Below are positions 45,526 through 57,168 of a stretch of DNA of 64,000 bases, piece after piece. The DNA is from Branchiostoma floridae (taxonomy: Eukaryota > Chordata > Leptocardii > Amphioxiformes > Branchiostomatidae): the NCBI RefSeq assembly GCF_000003815.2, contig NC_049985.1:22739862-22803861 (forward strand), given 5' to 3'. The first letter of the stretch is position 1. The number at the start of each line of letters is the position of its first letter. A program made the translations under genes and the position numbers. Below the pieces are notes generated by a model that saw nothing but the letters and a program-made list of their open reading frames with translations, did not search any database and was not told where the DNA came from.

Positions 45526-46272
45526 TCATTCCCTCTCAATTATAGGAGGCAGTGCTGAGATGGGTTCGGAGTCCTTTTCTCCTGGTTGACAGAAGGCGGG
45601 AAACCTGTTAGGAAGAGAGTTGACCCAATCCGAACATTTCTTCATGACAGCTTGTCTTCTCTCTTCTTCTTCGGTATACCCCTGTAGCCACTCCATGCTT
45701 TCTTCTGTCAGTCCGGTGGGGTCTAGAACTCTACTAGCCGTCGCTAGAGGTGTGAGTTTCTTCCGCCCGTCGGCACGAGCTTCGTCGCGGTAGGAATCCG
45801 TCTTCCAGAGTTCGTATATCTCGTTCAGTCTACAACCGGTGTCACGTTGGGTCCCCCGTGTTGGCGGTGGGGACTGATTCTGGTTGTTGTTGTTGGTAGT
45901 ATTTTCCGCAACACCTGCACCGTCTTGTTGTTTGACGTCAGGCGGGGAAGGAGGCTTGGGCCGCCGAGGATGCTCCCGAGACTGCCCCCTGAGTCGTTCA
46001 CGCGAAGGTTCCCGCCTGCTAATCCTACTAGGCGGCGGTAGCACAGTTCTATCCCCGCTCTGCTTTCTCTGAACATGCGTCGTCGTCGGTGGGAAAGAAA
46101 TCCTCGCTGTGACGGTAGCATCACCAGACGTTTCTCTTGGCGGTGGCCCCCAGTATGTTGAGTTGGTTCTCCCCGTGAGTCCCACATTCACCGGACGATT
46201 GCGGCGTCCTGTTCCTGGTATATCCATGATGTGTACGTTTCTGGGAACCAGTACGGCGCCCTGAGATGCCAT
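45526..46272 (-). CDS. Mostly disordered 248-residue protein of unknown function
   Basis: One coding exon. The chosen ATG (gaaaacATGGc, strong context) gives MASQGAVLVPRNVHIMDIPG. The frame is open further upstream but only to a TGA at 46381 with no other ATG. A strong acceptor (gtcctttcag, ending at 46425) shows a spliced 5' UTR. Residues 1-150 are Pro/Arg/Ser-rich and disordered (repeated S-R-R-E-P and R-R-P-K-P-P-S-P-P). The C-terminal 100 residues look ordered: RLNEIYELWKTDSYRDEARA, LATASRVLDPTGLTEESMEW and a helix EEEERRQAVMKKCSDWVNSL. The gene is GC-rich relative to its flanks. Family not recognised. The three overlapping frames in other phases are shadows. Confidence 0.68.
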   Translation of the reverse strand: MASQGAVLVPRNVHIMDIPGTGRRNRPVNVGLTGRTNSTYWGPPPRETSGDATVTARISFPPTTTHVQRKQSGDRTVLPPPSRISRREPSRERLRGQSREHPRRPKPPSPPDVKQQDGAGVAENTTNNNNQNQSPPPTRGTQRDTGCRLNEIYELWKTDSYRDEARADGRKKLTPLATASRVLDPTGLTEESMEWLQGYTEEEERRQAVMKKCSDWVNSLPNRFPAFCQPGEKDSEPISALPPIIERE

Positions 46273-46424
46273 GTTTTCTAGTCTGGTTCCAGAATGATCG
46301 TTCTGAGCCGGTGGTTTGTCCTTTATACACCGTGCTGATACGTGTACGTCAGTTTCCCCTGAGGCGAGGATCACGCCCACTCAGTTTATCTCACACGGGG
46401 ATCAGGTGTGCTGTACAGGACATA

Positions 46425-46434
46425 CTGAAAGGAC
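46425..46434 (-). other. Splice acceptor of 5' UTR exon
   Basis: On the minus strand, tttgccgtcctttcag before the 5' UTR of the disordered-protein gene. The exon opens with tATGTCC, a 10-codon upstream frame ending TGA before the main start. The upstream non-coding exon was not located. Confidence 0.45.
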
Positions 46435-48250
46435 GGCAAACATAAACCCATTGTTAAAACATGTTTCCTGGAAATAACACATTGAATTTCGCTTTTCCTT
46501 TTGTTATTTCTCCTATATTTATCATACGTTCTTAATGAATTGCATCAGTTTAGTTCCCCTAGGGTATAGTAAAATCAGTTGGTGATATGCTTAGTCTTGT
46601 ACTAATAGTTAATGAACAATTAATAAAATTCGAAAGATAGACAGAATTGTTGCTGCCATATAGAATTCACAAATCTTTATTGATAAACAATTGTTTAAAT
46701 ACATTCTGAAAATGTAGATATAGGTTAAATTTCGACAAAAATGCAAGTTCCTGTAACAGTTATAAACATATCAACGTTTAGACGAGAGGAACAGCCAACC
46801 TTTCTTATCGACTTTTAAACCCCAATATTGTTGCAATTGTTGCATGTAAAAATAGATAAAGACATTTATTGTAGATTGTTAGTAAACCGGCCTTAGTACA
46901 GGTTTAAACAAGACTAGTTAGAAATTGATTAATGTAAAGTACACTATAGCTATCAGCTAAAATTAAACAGAGAAATTTATTTCCGATTTCGTCGCTTTTA
47001 GCTTCAGTAGAAACTGCATGAAGACCAGATTTATTTTCAACTGTACCTTTATATAGCTGCTAGAGAAATATGAATGTTTCAACAATTCTTAATATTCTGC
47101 TGGGTAAAATTAGATTTAAAGCACTGTTAGTCTCCAAAAAGTAGTCAAGAATTGTGACATAGCATTTGACTATATATTTTGTTTTGAGAGTTAACTTTGC
47201 CACCAAAGGCACAAGAAATGTATGTGAACGGTCAAGGTAAGAACTTATTGTAAAATGTATCCCCCAACAACCTTACACTGATTGGACGAATTCAACGACT
47301 TTGAGTGACAATAGACGAATCAGTGACGGTGTTCCTTAGGGAGGGACAATGACGTAACGGCATCGCATTGAAGGCAGAATGGGGATATCAAATGTCTGAG
47401 TGCATTATGTTTGTTTATCCAAAAATGTATTACAATATTTTGATAAGATGTTTTGAGAGGTTTTGCTTTGTGTGGCACAGTTTTGTGGTCCCTATTTCCC
47501 AAGGCTTATCCTTACCATATACAGACAGACAGACAGACTTACAGACAGACAGGCAGCCAGGCAGCCAGGCAGGCATGCAGACAGACAGACAGAAGTTTTA
47601 TTTTGAACGTTTCTTAACATATTTTTTATATGTTCGCCAAGAAGATTATGTTTTTGGTTGCTTGCATCTGTGTATATGTATCTATGAACAAGATGATAGT
47701 TAGCATGTCGGTACATATAATTCGATTTTTGGCCCTCTAACGGTTTGTTAGGGTATTGCAGTTGAAGTTCTGTTTTTTATATATCGTGTTCTGGATATTT
47801 TTTTGATTTTAGTGTTTCTTTTTACTTATGTATACACATCAAGTAACAATTTAAAAATGGCATTTTATCAGAAACAGTGCCGACCGCTACATAATTTTTA
47901 TTTCTAAAAAATCCAAACAACAATAGAACTGTGAAGCATCGTATACATTGGATATTTTGTTGCCTATACATATATGTTGTCTCTACGTACACATCTACTA
48001 CCAGAGGACTACATGTGTCCAACAATACTAATGAATGGTTAAATAGGCGCGGTCCTAAGCCATTAAGCTGTACTCTATTGACCACTAATGGCCACCGGGG
48101 GCTATTTTTGGACCCTGTGACCACATCCCTCTTTTGTTTCTTGTCCAAACATCATCCTCGACTTCCGTTTAAAACGCCGTTGTGGTCCTTTCAACTCTGC
48201 CCCACTAATTGAAAGACTCTTTACAACAAGTATATGATAAATGAGTTGGT
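46435..48250. other. Intergenic with (CAGA)n microsatellite
   Basis: AT-rich. A (cagA)/(gcag) simple repeat at 47518-47593 lies inside the frames 47368-47716, which are therefore rejected. A 'ggccctctaacggtttgtta' block at about 47733 matches the 4.2-kb tandem unit. Confidence 0.6.
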
Positions 48251-49815
48251 GTGGTTAGACCACCCGTCCGTAAGGGTGGAGTGCTAACATGGACTGATGA
48301 ATGTGTTAGTTAGTGACTGTGTGCATATAATAGACAGGTCTAACAGTACAAAGTGTGTGTATGTTTGTACTAAAACAGTACAAGCTTAAGATCCGACACT
48401 ATGTCTTTTCAGCCACACACAACCGTCACGACGTTCAATCTTTCATCCCTAATTCTGGTCTACCGCACTTCTATTGAATAGTTTTGTCATTATCAAAACC
48501 TAAATTTAGAATTTATATTTCATCTCTTTTGTAAGCTAGATGTTTGTGAGATATAGGTCTTGGCACAACGTGTAGACATACAATTTGCTCGTTTCCTTTC
48601 AATGCAAGCAAGCGGAACGACGGTAGACTAAAAGTGCTGTTCAATTAAAGAAGGGTCCGTGTAAGGTACAATACATGAACAGAAGTTGACAGAACAGTAC
48701 TAATATTGCGACAAAACCCCATAGATACCTCAGGAAAGTTCACTCAATCAACCAATCAAACAATTAATCAATATAATTTGGATGATTCTTTTTGTGTAAA
48801 ATGAAGCACAATATTCAAGACGGTTGTGTCGAACCTTTCAGGTATCTTTTTAACATATCAATTTTTGAAATCTAGTTAAATATCTCCCTATAAATTTAAC
48901 ACGTTTCCCGTACTAAAGATATGCTCTCTGTGAGGTAGCAATAGACAACAACAACAACAACAACAGAGAGGTCACCACCCTCCTTTAAAAACGCTTCGTC
49001 ATAGACTGTTTTTATGATCGACGGACCGTAAAATAATAGGAACATCTCAAAATACCTGGGAACAAAAGTCGCCATACCAGAGCGTGATTTTAGACTACAG
49101 AGACTGACACAAAAGATGACGCCGGTGGTCGCGGTGCATCAAACGTTTGGCTGTCTATGATTGACAGTTGTAACTGACGTGAGAAATCGTTCTTTTCTGA
49201 AAATGCTCTGGTACGGGAAATTGTTTTACAGTAGGTGATGCGATAACATCCGTGTCACTATTCGTTATTCTTTTCATTTATCTATTGAGATGTACAACAT
49301 TTGTAAAATGATTGACATAACAGGTGACTATCACCTTTTCAAGATGTCAACACGGAGATCAGACTGTAAGGTTTAATCCTCTCACATTGAGAAGGACACT
49401 TACTCTTTTCGAAAACTACAGTTAGATTTTAAACATACTACAGGTTTGAGTTTCCTCAAACTAACACTGAACGTCTTATTTTATGTACATTTCGAGGGCG
49501 CAATCGGATTTTTATTTTATGTGAGTGAAAAGATAGGTGTAAAGTATCATTCACATGGAAACAACACTAACGCCTGTAAGGGATTTGAAGGAACCTTCAA
49601 ATTGTAAGGTTACAACCCTAGCCACAAAACTACCTTGCCAACTTATTCTACTATACTGTGTATTTTTGAATTTTAATAGACGGATTCAAACATACAGTGT
49701 AGGTCGTCTCCCCTCTTATTGATGGGAAAAACATGGTCTGTGTAACACAAATGCTGTCCGGGGCTGTAACTGGCCCCTCCCCGCAGAGGATGCCGGCATA
49801 TGTTGGGCGGGCTGC
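48251..49815. other. Intergenic, nothing recognised
   Basis: No exon-like block. (caa)n at 48948-48966. The last 80 bp (49755-49815) are GC-rich with 'ggcccctccccgcag'. Confidence 0.5.
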
Positions 49816-49943
49816 TATAAGTGAGATTTAATCAGGCTAAGAAAAACACATACTCCTCCAAAAATACGTCAGTACTAAGATGGAAGACTTCAGCCTGAAA
49901 GCAGCACTAATGTACCGTACCGGGTTATGGTTAATCTTCCACA
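49816..49943 (+). CDS. Candidate first exon with TATA box (doubtful)
   Basis: A GC-rich stretch, TATAAG at 49816-49821, then ATG at 49880 (ctaagATGG, good context). It reads MEDFSLKAALMYRTGLWLIF then H plus one base, up to a good donor CACA|gtgagt (49944). No matching acceptor exon was found before the repeats downstream. The predicted segment is hydrophobic at its end. It may be chance; the minus-strand frame here is not preferred. Confidence 0.25.
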
Positions 49944-50169
49944 GTGAGTGGCGACAGTGAAATGTCTCCTGAGTACGGCAACGCTCCTCTGACTGTCTTA
50001 TCGTCAAGATCAAAATATAGAGGAAACGCCTGGCGGCTAGATCTAAGGCGATAGACAAAGGCTAAACGTACGACTGCGAGTCAGTGTGTAAATGTGTGAC
50101 CTCTGTAGTGCTGTATATGTTTCTGTAGCACCATCAGAATATAATTTTACAGGGAGGGGGGGGGGGGGG

Positions 50170-50319
50170 AAGGCTAGTTTGCCCTTCGTGATCGAAGCTA
50201 GTGACCTCCACTAACATGGAACCCTCATTTTACGTCCCGTCCGAAGGGCGAGTGCAGCCCCAATCGAGATGCCCAGAAAGGATTTGAACTAAGGTCTCCC
50301 GTCATCTCTCTGGTTGAGA
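50170..50319 (-). mobile_element. tRNA-derived SINE fragment beside piggyBac-like MITE
   Basis: 'aacatggaaccctcatttta', 'cgtcccgtccgaagggcgag', 'gcagccccaatcgagatgcc' and 'aggatttgaac' match the SINE body and B-box (minus orientation). The piggyBac-like element at 50324 interrupts or abuts its tRNA-head side. Confidence 0.6.
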
Positions 50320-50323
50320 TTAA

Positions 50324-51286
50324 CCCTCAAACCACCGTATGGGGTCAAAACTGACCCCAGGCACATATCAATGTGTGCCATTATGTCATTTCTAGTCGAA
50401 AACAAATTTCCTTCCAGGAGTTTGTTTGTAGATCTGTCCTATAACTTCTTATACGTTTTTACCGAGATTGGCTCATTGTTGATTAAGTTATCCTCGAAAG
50501 TTTCTACATGGTCCAGTGGGGTCAAAACTGACCCCAGCGTTTTTTTAAACAAACTTTTGCGACCCACACCTAAACTACTTCTTGTAGGATCACGAAATTT
50601 TCAGAGAATGATGTACATGTAAGCCAAAATTACTGTACCAACTTTTGTGCCATTATCATGTCATATGACGACATTATGGCGTCATCTAGGTAATATCGGC
50701 CGCCATCTTGGATTTTGACTGATTACGTCATCAAATTAGCATAAATTATGAATATTGAGTCCTGAAATTTATGTTGAATTTTATAAGATGTGATAAACAA
50801 TTGTTATTTGCCAAGAAAACCTTAAAACTAAAATGTTTAATACAAAATTAGAGAATTTCGTAATAAATATGCCTGTCAGAATTCCGTTGCCATGGCAACA
50901 TAAAAAATGATGAACATACTTTGTTCACTGAAAATGTTTGCTATCAACATTTTGTAAAAAGTTACCAAGTTTGGTGGCCCTAGCATAAGCCATTCAGGCA
51001 CTATATGGCATTGAAGCTGGTACAGGCATCAAAAACCTCCTTCCCGGTCTGAATAGCGTTGGTGCAAAATGTGGTCCTCATGATCTTTTGCATAAATTAT
51101 GATAATGAGCTAGAAGTATTGTCACCTAATCATGTCAGACTGTCCCACGTAGATTATTGAAACTATACATATATACAAATCACAAAAAGATTCACACAAA
51201 AAACTGTATTTGTACAAAACGTTTTGGGGTCAGTTTTGACCCCATACGGTAATCTACGTCACAAAAAAGCTACGGTGGTTTGAGGG
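50324..51286. mobile_element. Complete piggyBac-like MITE with TTAA target duplication
   Basis: Perfect 16-bp terminal inverted repeats CCCTCAAACCACCGTA (50324-50339) and TACGGTGGTTTGAGGG (51271-51286) are flanked on both sides by TTAA (50320-50323, 51287-51290). TTAA targeting with ends starting CCC/ending GGG is the piggyBac superfamily signature. A subterminal near-palindrome TGGGGTCAAAACTGACCCCA occurs at 50340-50359 and 50517-50536 and inverted at 51225-51244. The 963-bp interior has no transposase, so it is non-autonomous; the 102-codon frame at 50314 is not a gene. Confidence 0.93.
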
Positions 51287-51290
51287 TTAA

Positions 51291-51699
51291 GCTAATCGGA
51301 TTTTGTGTAAATCGGATTCTGAATTAATCTTATTTTGAAACAAACAGTTGGTTTGCTTTGCTTAGTTAGCCATTCCGGCATGGTTTTGCAATAAAGTTAT
51401 CGTCAATAATAATGGATACAAAAGGGGCTGCTTTGTATATGCGATATTATGTATGTAGCACTACTCTTTCCAATAGAAGACCTTTGAACAGTTTTGACAT
51501 TTGCCATTTCCTTATAGCCCCGGTACAGAGCTGCTATTTGACTATGGGATCAGGGTGGTCCATTTACTCTAAAGACAAGATTTCCAAGCGTCTATAGGTC
51601 CCTTTCAAACGCGGCTAGTGAAAGACTTACAGAGTTAGCCTTTTTCGCAGCCTTTTAGGGGCCTTAATTATGCGTTTTTTGTGTGTATGAAGGGATGGA
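51291..51699. other. Intergenic, nothing recognised
   Basis: Short frames only. Confidence 0.5.
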
Positions 51700-51877
51700 T
51701 AATCTCCAAGCAGATCCTACGGTGCCATAAGATAGTATCAAAGCTGGCCAAGGAGTATGGCCGGCTAAAAAGAGTCAAACGGCCACCTCCGGTCGCATAC
51801 ACACTCCTACGCCGGCTTCACTCCTCTGCCAGCTTTTGATACTATCTTATGCTACCGTAGGATCTGCTTGGAGATTA
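51700..51877. mobile_element. Foldback MITE, about 65-bp arms
   Basis: The left arm taatctccaagcagatccta, then cggtgccataagatagtatc, then aaagctggcc (51700-51750), is inverted at 51828-51877 (gccagcttttgatactatct ... cttggagatta). Pairing continues with gaps through 'aaggagtatggccggc' and 'gccggcttcactcctct'. Confidence 0.92.
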
Positions 51878-53757
51878 GGGGGTGTGGGCGACAGTTCGTG
51901 CTCAACGTATAGGCAAGGTCCTTATGCAATAAAATAATCGCCGGTGCTCCTATAAGGCTGCATATGAGGCTACAAAAAGCATGGCTTGACAAAGTGACGG
52001 CCGAGGATTGCTAGTTGGTATGGTCTTTAATACCGTCGGCTTTTCGTTGCCAGGCTGTATCTAATGGTTTTTAAGCCGTCACACGAATCCTACCTGCACA
52101 TAATCGCCTTTCTTTTAGCCATTGTAAAATCCTAACCCCACACCTAAGTGACTCAGCTATTCGCTCAGCTATCTAAAATCTGTGATAATTTGTAAGGTCG
52201 CAGGTATACAAAGAATTTGATATGGGTGCAAACAATTATTGGCTGTCTTCAAATAAAGGGTGTGATTCGTTTCCAGAGGGTGCATGGTCCGGTGTTTGCT
52301 GTCTACACAACTCGTTTACACGTTTATGCGTCATACGTCATTCCGTTGTTTGGAATGTGTCAAAAATTTGTTTTTTGATCGTGACGAATCAATGAAGTCC
52401 TAACTTCGGAAACGCTGGTCCCTGACAACATAACCTGTCAAGTAGTATTTAGTGTTATATATCTAGGTATGGGCCAAAACAATGGGAAATTATTTAGTGG
52501 CAAAAATGACTGGAGTAAAAGGAAATCCAGCATTTTCTTTACATCGCCTAAGTTAGTATTTGCTTACACTTTTGATAATGTTAAACTTTTATCATAGAAT
52601 AGAATATTTTAAAAAGTAACGGTAAAAGGGGGTCCTGAAGTATTTTTGAGTCTGTAGGGGGCAGTGGGTTTGTTATCCACTGTGTCTAGGATACGGTATA
52701 GGGAGGAATAGCCCAACTCTATCCTTCTATGGCCTCTTACCTCCTCAACCGAAGTCAGGTACTCATTTTTACACCAGGGTGTTTGAAGAAATTCATGTTA
52801 AGTGCCTTTCCAAAGGGTGCAACATCTAAGGGGATTCTAACCCATTACCTATGGATGCTGAACAAAACACCTGAACTATTATAACCCCTTATATATGAAA
52901 TAAATTAGTCATTTCTTGCAAGAATGTAAAATGTAAACTGATATCTTCCATGTTCTTTACATAGCCATAATTTTTGCTTAAACCGTTGAAAATGTTACGA
53001 ATTATTTTAAATTTGCCTGCTTTAAGTCAACTCAAAAACCTTATCCCAACTATTCTTCTATTTTCTTACAACAATGAAATTAAAGGCATAGGTCAACATG
53101 CTTAAGTTGTCATCGCGTTAAGGTTAAAATTTGAATGTCTTTTGCATGGGATTCTTTTATTTGCCACGAAAGCCTGGTTAACAATTAAGTTCTGATAACG
53201 TGCCACAAAGAGTATTTACTTTGCAAAAATTTGCCGGCTTTTAGAGCATACCGCTAATACCTGTGTAGTACACGTAGTAGCGTAACTGTTCCATCAAAAT
53301 GGTATCTCTTACCATAGGCTATAATTTTAAAAGTTCACCTGGCAACGGCACGACTATGGTATGTATTGCACGCTACCGAGTCCATGATGTGATTTGTTTC
53401 GGTAAACACGACCATTAGATTTGACATGTTTAAAGCCTTGTACCTTCAACACGGAAAACTTGTCTCCAAAACACACTTAAGCCAATAGAGAAAATGCGTT
53501 GACTACAGGTAAAGAAAGACCGAACGTTGTAAGCGATACCAGTACGAATTGTCCCTACGGCGATTGCCCTTTTTAAAGAATCCTCTCAAAGTTCAATTCG
53601 GTAAAAAGACAGCTGGGATCGATTTCTACGGGTTTTCACTCAGGCGAAACGTGCATATCTCATACTCCATAGAACCCTGGATATAATAAAAGCACGTTAA
53701 AAACAAGTTGCAACCTTACCTTATAGCCTTATAGTTAAAGTCCAGAGGTAGCTTTCG
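51878..53757. other. Intergenic with one SINE-like element
   Basis: Contains the element at 52660-52876. No gene recognised otherwise. A TATA-like 'ggatataataaaag' at about 53679 is not followed by a convincing exon. Confidence 0.45.
52660..52876 (-). mobile_element. SINE-like repeat, copy 1 (partner at 57690)
   Basis: Shares with 57690-57915: 'cactgtgtctaggatacggt'/'cactgtgtttagagcacggt', 'cctcttacctcctcaaccga', 'gaagtcag/gaagtcat', 'gtaaagtgcctttcc(c)aa', 'agggtgcaac/agggcataac' and 'aaggggatt..aacccat'. On the minus strand the last block resembles a B-box (ggttagaatcccc). The layout suggests a SINE of the conserved-core type (inference). Confidence 0.6.
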
Positions 53758-53940
53758 GTGAATACCCAGTTTTTGAACTGCAACGTATCCTTGTTGAACA
53801 TACAGGCGAATGTAGGAGCGAGTTTTTGTGGGCTACTTTCTATGCCCGGCTTTTCAGACCACTGCGCCAACGTTACTGAATGTCGTCAGAGCACCACCAA
53901 GAGTTCGTCCGTCGGGTTAGAAATGGGTCATGCCATCACC

Positions 53941-54222
53941 ATGGCGACGGAGGAGCCCGCGCTCGTGATTGGTCGCCTGCAGTCAGTGCGCAAACGGATT
54001 ACATCGTTTGCAAATCAAGCATTAACCCGAAGGACAAAGGGCGGGAAAATAGCACCGCTGAATAGAGGCTTGCGAATAAAGGACCCGTTACGTGTAAGAT
54101 TGGAAAAGAACTGTGGAAAGAACGTGTCTAACACAATTTCCGAGCCACCAAAGTGGCAACGGGAAAATTTTACAGAGGGTGACCTCGGAGTATGTCGTCC
54201 ATTTTTCTCACAAAAAGGCTGA
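53941..54222 (+). CDS. Candidate 93-residue basic protein (doubtful)
   Basis: ATG in a textbook context (atcaccATGGCG) opens MATEEPALVIGRLQSVRKRI, then TSFANQALTRRTKGGKIAPL and so on, ending VCRPFFSQKG. Basic, without signal or membrane segment. The frame is also open upstream to 53758 without extra support. The same DNA holds an inverted CCAAT (gattggtcg), so it could instead be a promoter. Family not recognised. Confidence 0.28.
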   Translation: MATEEPALVIGRLQSVRKRITSFANQALTRRTKGGKIAPLNRGLRIKDPLRVRLEKNCGKNVSNTISEPPKWQRENFTEGDLGVCRPFFSQKG

Positions 54223-55454
54223 CATGTTTTCTTAGTCTCAGTAAAAACATTGTGAGTTCCGTTCAAGCTCTTGGGTCTTGGCGGTAGTGAAAGAACTTCA
54301 AGAACAACATTGTTTCACGGCATTTTGCATGCAAATGGCGGAGAACGTAGTTCATACGTCAGAAGCCTTCAGAAGTATTTTCTGACTACATTACGATAAA
54401 GAAAGTATTTTTTGGGTTGGAATGTCCCTTGACAACTTTGACGTACTTAGCCCGGAAATATGGACGGCTTCACTAGAACGGGAACCAAAGTTTAGATGCA
54501 TCCCAACCAAGTTCCTGAAAACTACATATCCATCTACATCTTCAACTTTACTCTTAAAATGTTAAAAACCGAACTAGCCTTCACAACATTGGCGTCAAAA
54601 ACCAACTAGCCATAGTGAGCATGAAACCCCCGTCGCCAAAGCCTGCCTAGAGACTAAAGAAAATCGTGTTCTTTTCTTATCCACACAAGCGTGACGCGGT
54701 TCCGACTGGTCGCCAGTGAAAGGTGCGCTTTTGAATCGATCCCCTTCAAGCCGTCGTCAGGTGGAAACGTTGGCATCGCGTATAGCATGGGACTGCAGGC
54801 TTTTATATATAAAGGAAATCTAGAAGTGCTTACAGATCTACAGAATCGTCAATGCTGCTTATGATGGTACTGTTCTACCAATAGAGAGCCTAATAGGAGC
54901 CTTTGAGTCTTAATGTATTCTTTTCAAGTCAGTTAGAACTTTTCAGCTTCGGTTCATGTAGTTTTTGATCAATGGATTGACTTGAGAATTAGGAAGTATA
55001 CAGATTACAATGTCTACCATATTTGGCTATGCGTGTATGAAATAATACGTAGTTCTACGTGTTGTTGTAAGAAAACAAATTAAAGAAGAGATAGGTAAAG
55101 TAGATATTGTTGAAAAGCCATTAGATACCCAGGTGTTTGGGCAACGCATAGGTCCCGGTTCCAAATCCCCTAATGTTGTTCCTTTAATTGATACACGACT
55201 GTCCTCGCTTCACTCAAGTGTAGATAAGTACCTAGTTTCGGCTAAGAACGTCCCTCGAATAGAGCGTTATATGTACGCCCTTTGTTTCAGGAGAGCCACG
55301 CCTCACGCAAGTTTAAGAGCCCACCACACCCATCGCATTGTGAATGGATTAAATAAATCTCTCTGGATACACATGTATAGCCTCTACCAGGCTCCCAAGG
55401 TCGCTGGAAAATAGTAGAAATTGGCCAAATAGACTGAAAAGACATCAGAGGAGT
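54223..55454. other. Intergenic, nothing recognised
   Basis: The frame at 55133-55414 ends in the repeat block 'cctctaccaggctcccaagg' shared with 40885-40910 and is rejected. Confidence 0.5.
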
Positions 55455-55713
55455 TGGGTGGNNNNNNNNNNNNNNNNNNNNNNNNNNNNNNNNNNNNNNN
55501 NNNNNNNNNNNNNNNNNNNNNNNNNNNNNNNNNNNNNNNNNNNNNNNNNNNNNNNNNNNNNTTTTGTGTATTTTCTTGTCTTCAAGTCATACTTTTACGT
55601 ATTACGCTATATCTAAATTATAAAAAAAAGGTGAAAATAACACAGCAGTAGCGCAGTGAATAAACCCCGCAGTGCCGCACCGGTGCCCCAAGTGCACTGA
55701 GACACCACATTAA
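55455..55713. mobile_element. MITE, family A, copy 5, containing an assembly gap
   Basis: Right half present: 'cttcaagtcatacttttacg', 'tattacgctatatctaaatt', 'ccccgcagtgccgcaccggt', 'gccccaagtgcactgagaca' then ccacattaa. The left end is only 'ttgggtgg' before the N run. Confidence 0.8.
55462..55561. other. Assembly gap (100 N)
   Basis: A run of 100 N inside a MITE, a likely cause of assembly failure. Confidence 0.99.
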
Positions 55714-56500
55714 CAGTATTGTACAATACGTACAAGCCCGGTATTCGTGGAGACTAAAGCTGAATCGTGGAACACGGCAAACCAATATCATTCCCATGCA
55801 CGTGGATAATTTTTTGGTTCCTTTTGAGGCCATTTTGATTCGATTATGGGGTATATCCTTCCGTTTAAAACAGTCTTTATTCTAACATTGCCCTCTGTTA
55901 ACGATATTAACCCCCTTGAAAACTTGACTAAAACGAATCGTAATTGCTTAACAACCCAAAAATGCCCAATATGTTATAATCTTAGCAAGGCATTTGGGCA
56001 AAAGTAATGGCATTATTAATGTTTGCGTTTTCATTTTCCTCATGATTATCAACACAAGCCAAAAACCTTACCTCTCAACAAAAATATATCTGCCCCATAC
56101 ATCAAACAAATCAATATATTTGTTTCACAGATACAAATCATTAAATTACCAATATCGTCTTGAATGCCTGTTAGAAAACTAGGAAGATGGTAGCAATTTT
56201 TTTCCATCCACTCTCTACTCTTTAGCTCAATTGTATATTGTTTTTATAGGAACTAAAGACATGAACGCTCTTCTAAAAACGTTACGAGTTTTGATGTGTT
56301 GACAAGACGGCCACCATCAAACGGAAAACAGTGTCAAGTGGCACTGGATAGTACTTAATTTCATGCCTCTTGAAAAGACTCGAGTCTATCTCTTTTGATA
56401 CTTGTGAGGGGTTGTTTACTGTAAACACGGATGGGGGATAAAGGTGGTGCTCTTCAAAACACTAGAAGAAAAGGAGAATGTCACACGTCAACAGTTGACG
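55714..56500. other. Intergenic, nothing recognised
   Basis: AT-rich, no exon. Confidence 0.5.
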
Positions 56501-56798
56501 ACGCAGAAGTTTGAGTTTGCGCGCAAAACTACAGTAGGTCTCGGACGACCACACTGACCGTTTGGCGTTCGTACTCACTATCCGCACAATTCGAGATTTT
56601 GCAGTGCAATATGAGGTTGTAGCAACTCGTGCAATACCAACCAAGTAAGTATGTCTTTCTTGTTAACATGATACATTGTATATTGATTTGTTAGCTGTGT
56701 GTGTTGTGTCTTAGTTGTGACCCCAGAGTAACAGTTCAACAGTTGTCATGGACGACGGTAAGAACAAAGGTAAATGTGGTACTTTGCTCATATGTATA

Positions 56799-56955
56799 AG
56801 GATGTCCCTGTAGCTCAATTGGTAGCAGCCTCACAGTTGAGCTCCTGGATTTTAGTAGCTGTTGGGGAAGGACATCTCGGTTGGGGCTGCACCCGTCTTT
56901 CGGAAGGGACGTAAAATGGTGGTCCCGTGTTCGAGGGGATGCCTTGAGCATGTTA
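56799..56955 (+). mobile_element. tRNA-derived SINE (plus orientation)
   Basis: 'aggatgtccctgtagctcaa' then ttggtagcagcc forms the tRNA-like 5' part (A-box at about 56811-56826). The body 'acatctcggttggggctgca', 'cccgtctttcggaagggacg' and 'tgccttgagcatgtt' matches the other four copies. The B-box is decayed. Confidence 0.7.
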
Positions 56956-57060
56956 AAATTACTGGTGATATACTGTGTAACTTTAGGTCAATATGAAGTT
57001 CAAATTGCGTTCATTATACCAGCCCTTCGTGTTATTATTTCCTATATCAAATGCAACCAG

Positions 57061-57168
57061 TCAACACCCAGAACTACTACTACTACCATAACCACAAATT
57101 CTACTAATAACAGTACTGATAATGGTACTACTACTAATACCATTACTACTGCCACTACTACAGCCAGT
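57061..57168. repeat. Imperfect (ACT)n/(ATT)n trinucleotide repeat
   Basis: Runs of act, acc, aat and att triplets explain the Thr-rich frame 56881-57171, which is therefore rejected. Confidence 0.85.

Noticed and set aside
47368-47716. Frames over a Gln/Asp/Arg or Ser/Cys/Leu repeat
   Set aside because: Produced by a (CAGA)n microsatellite.
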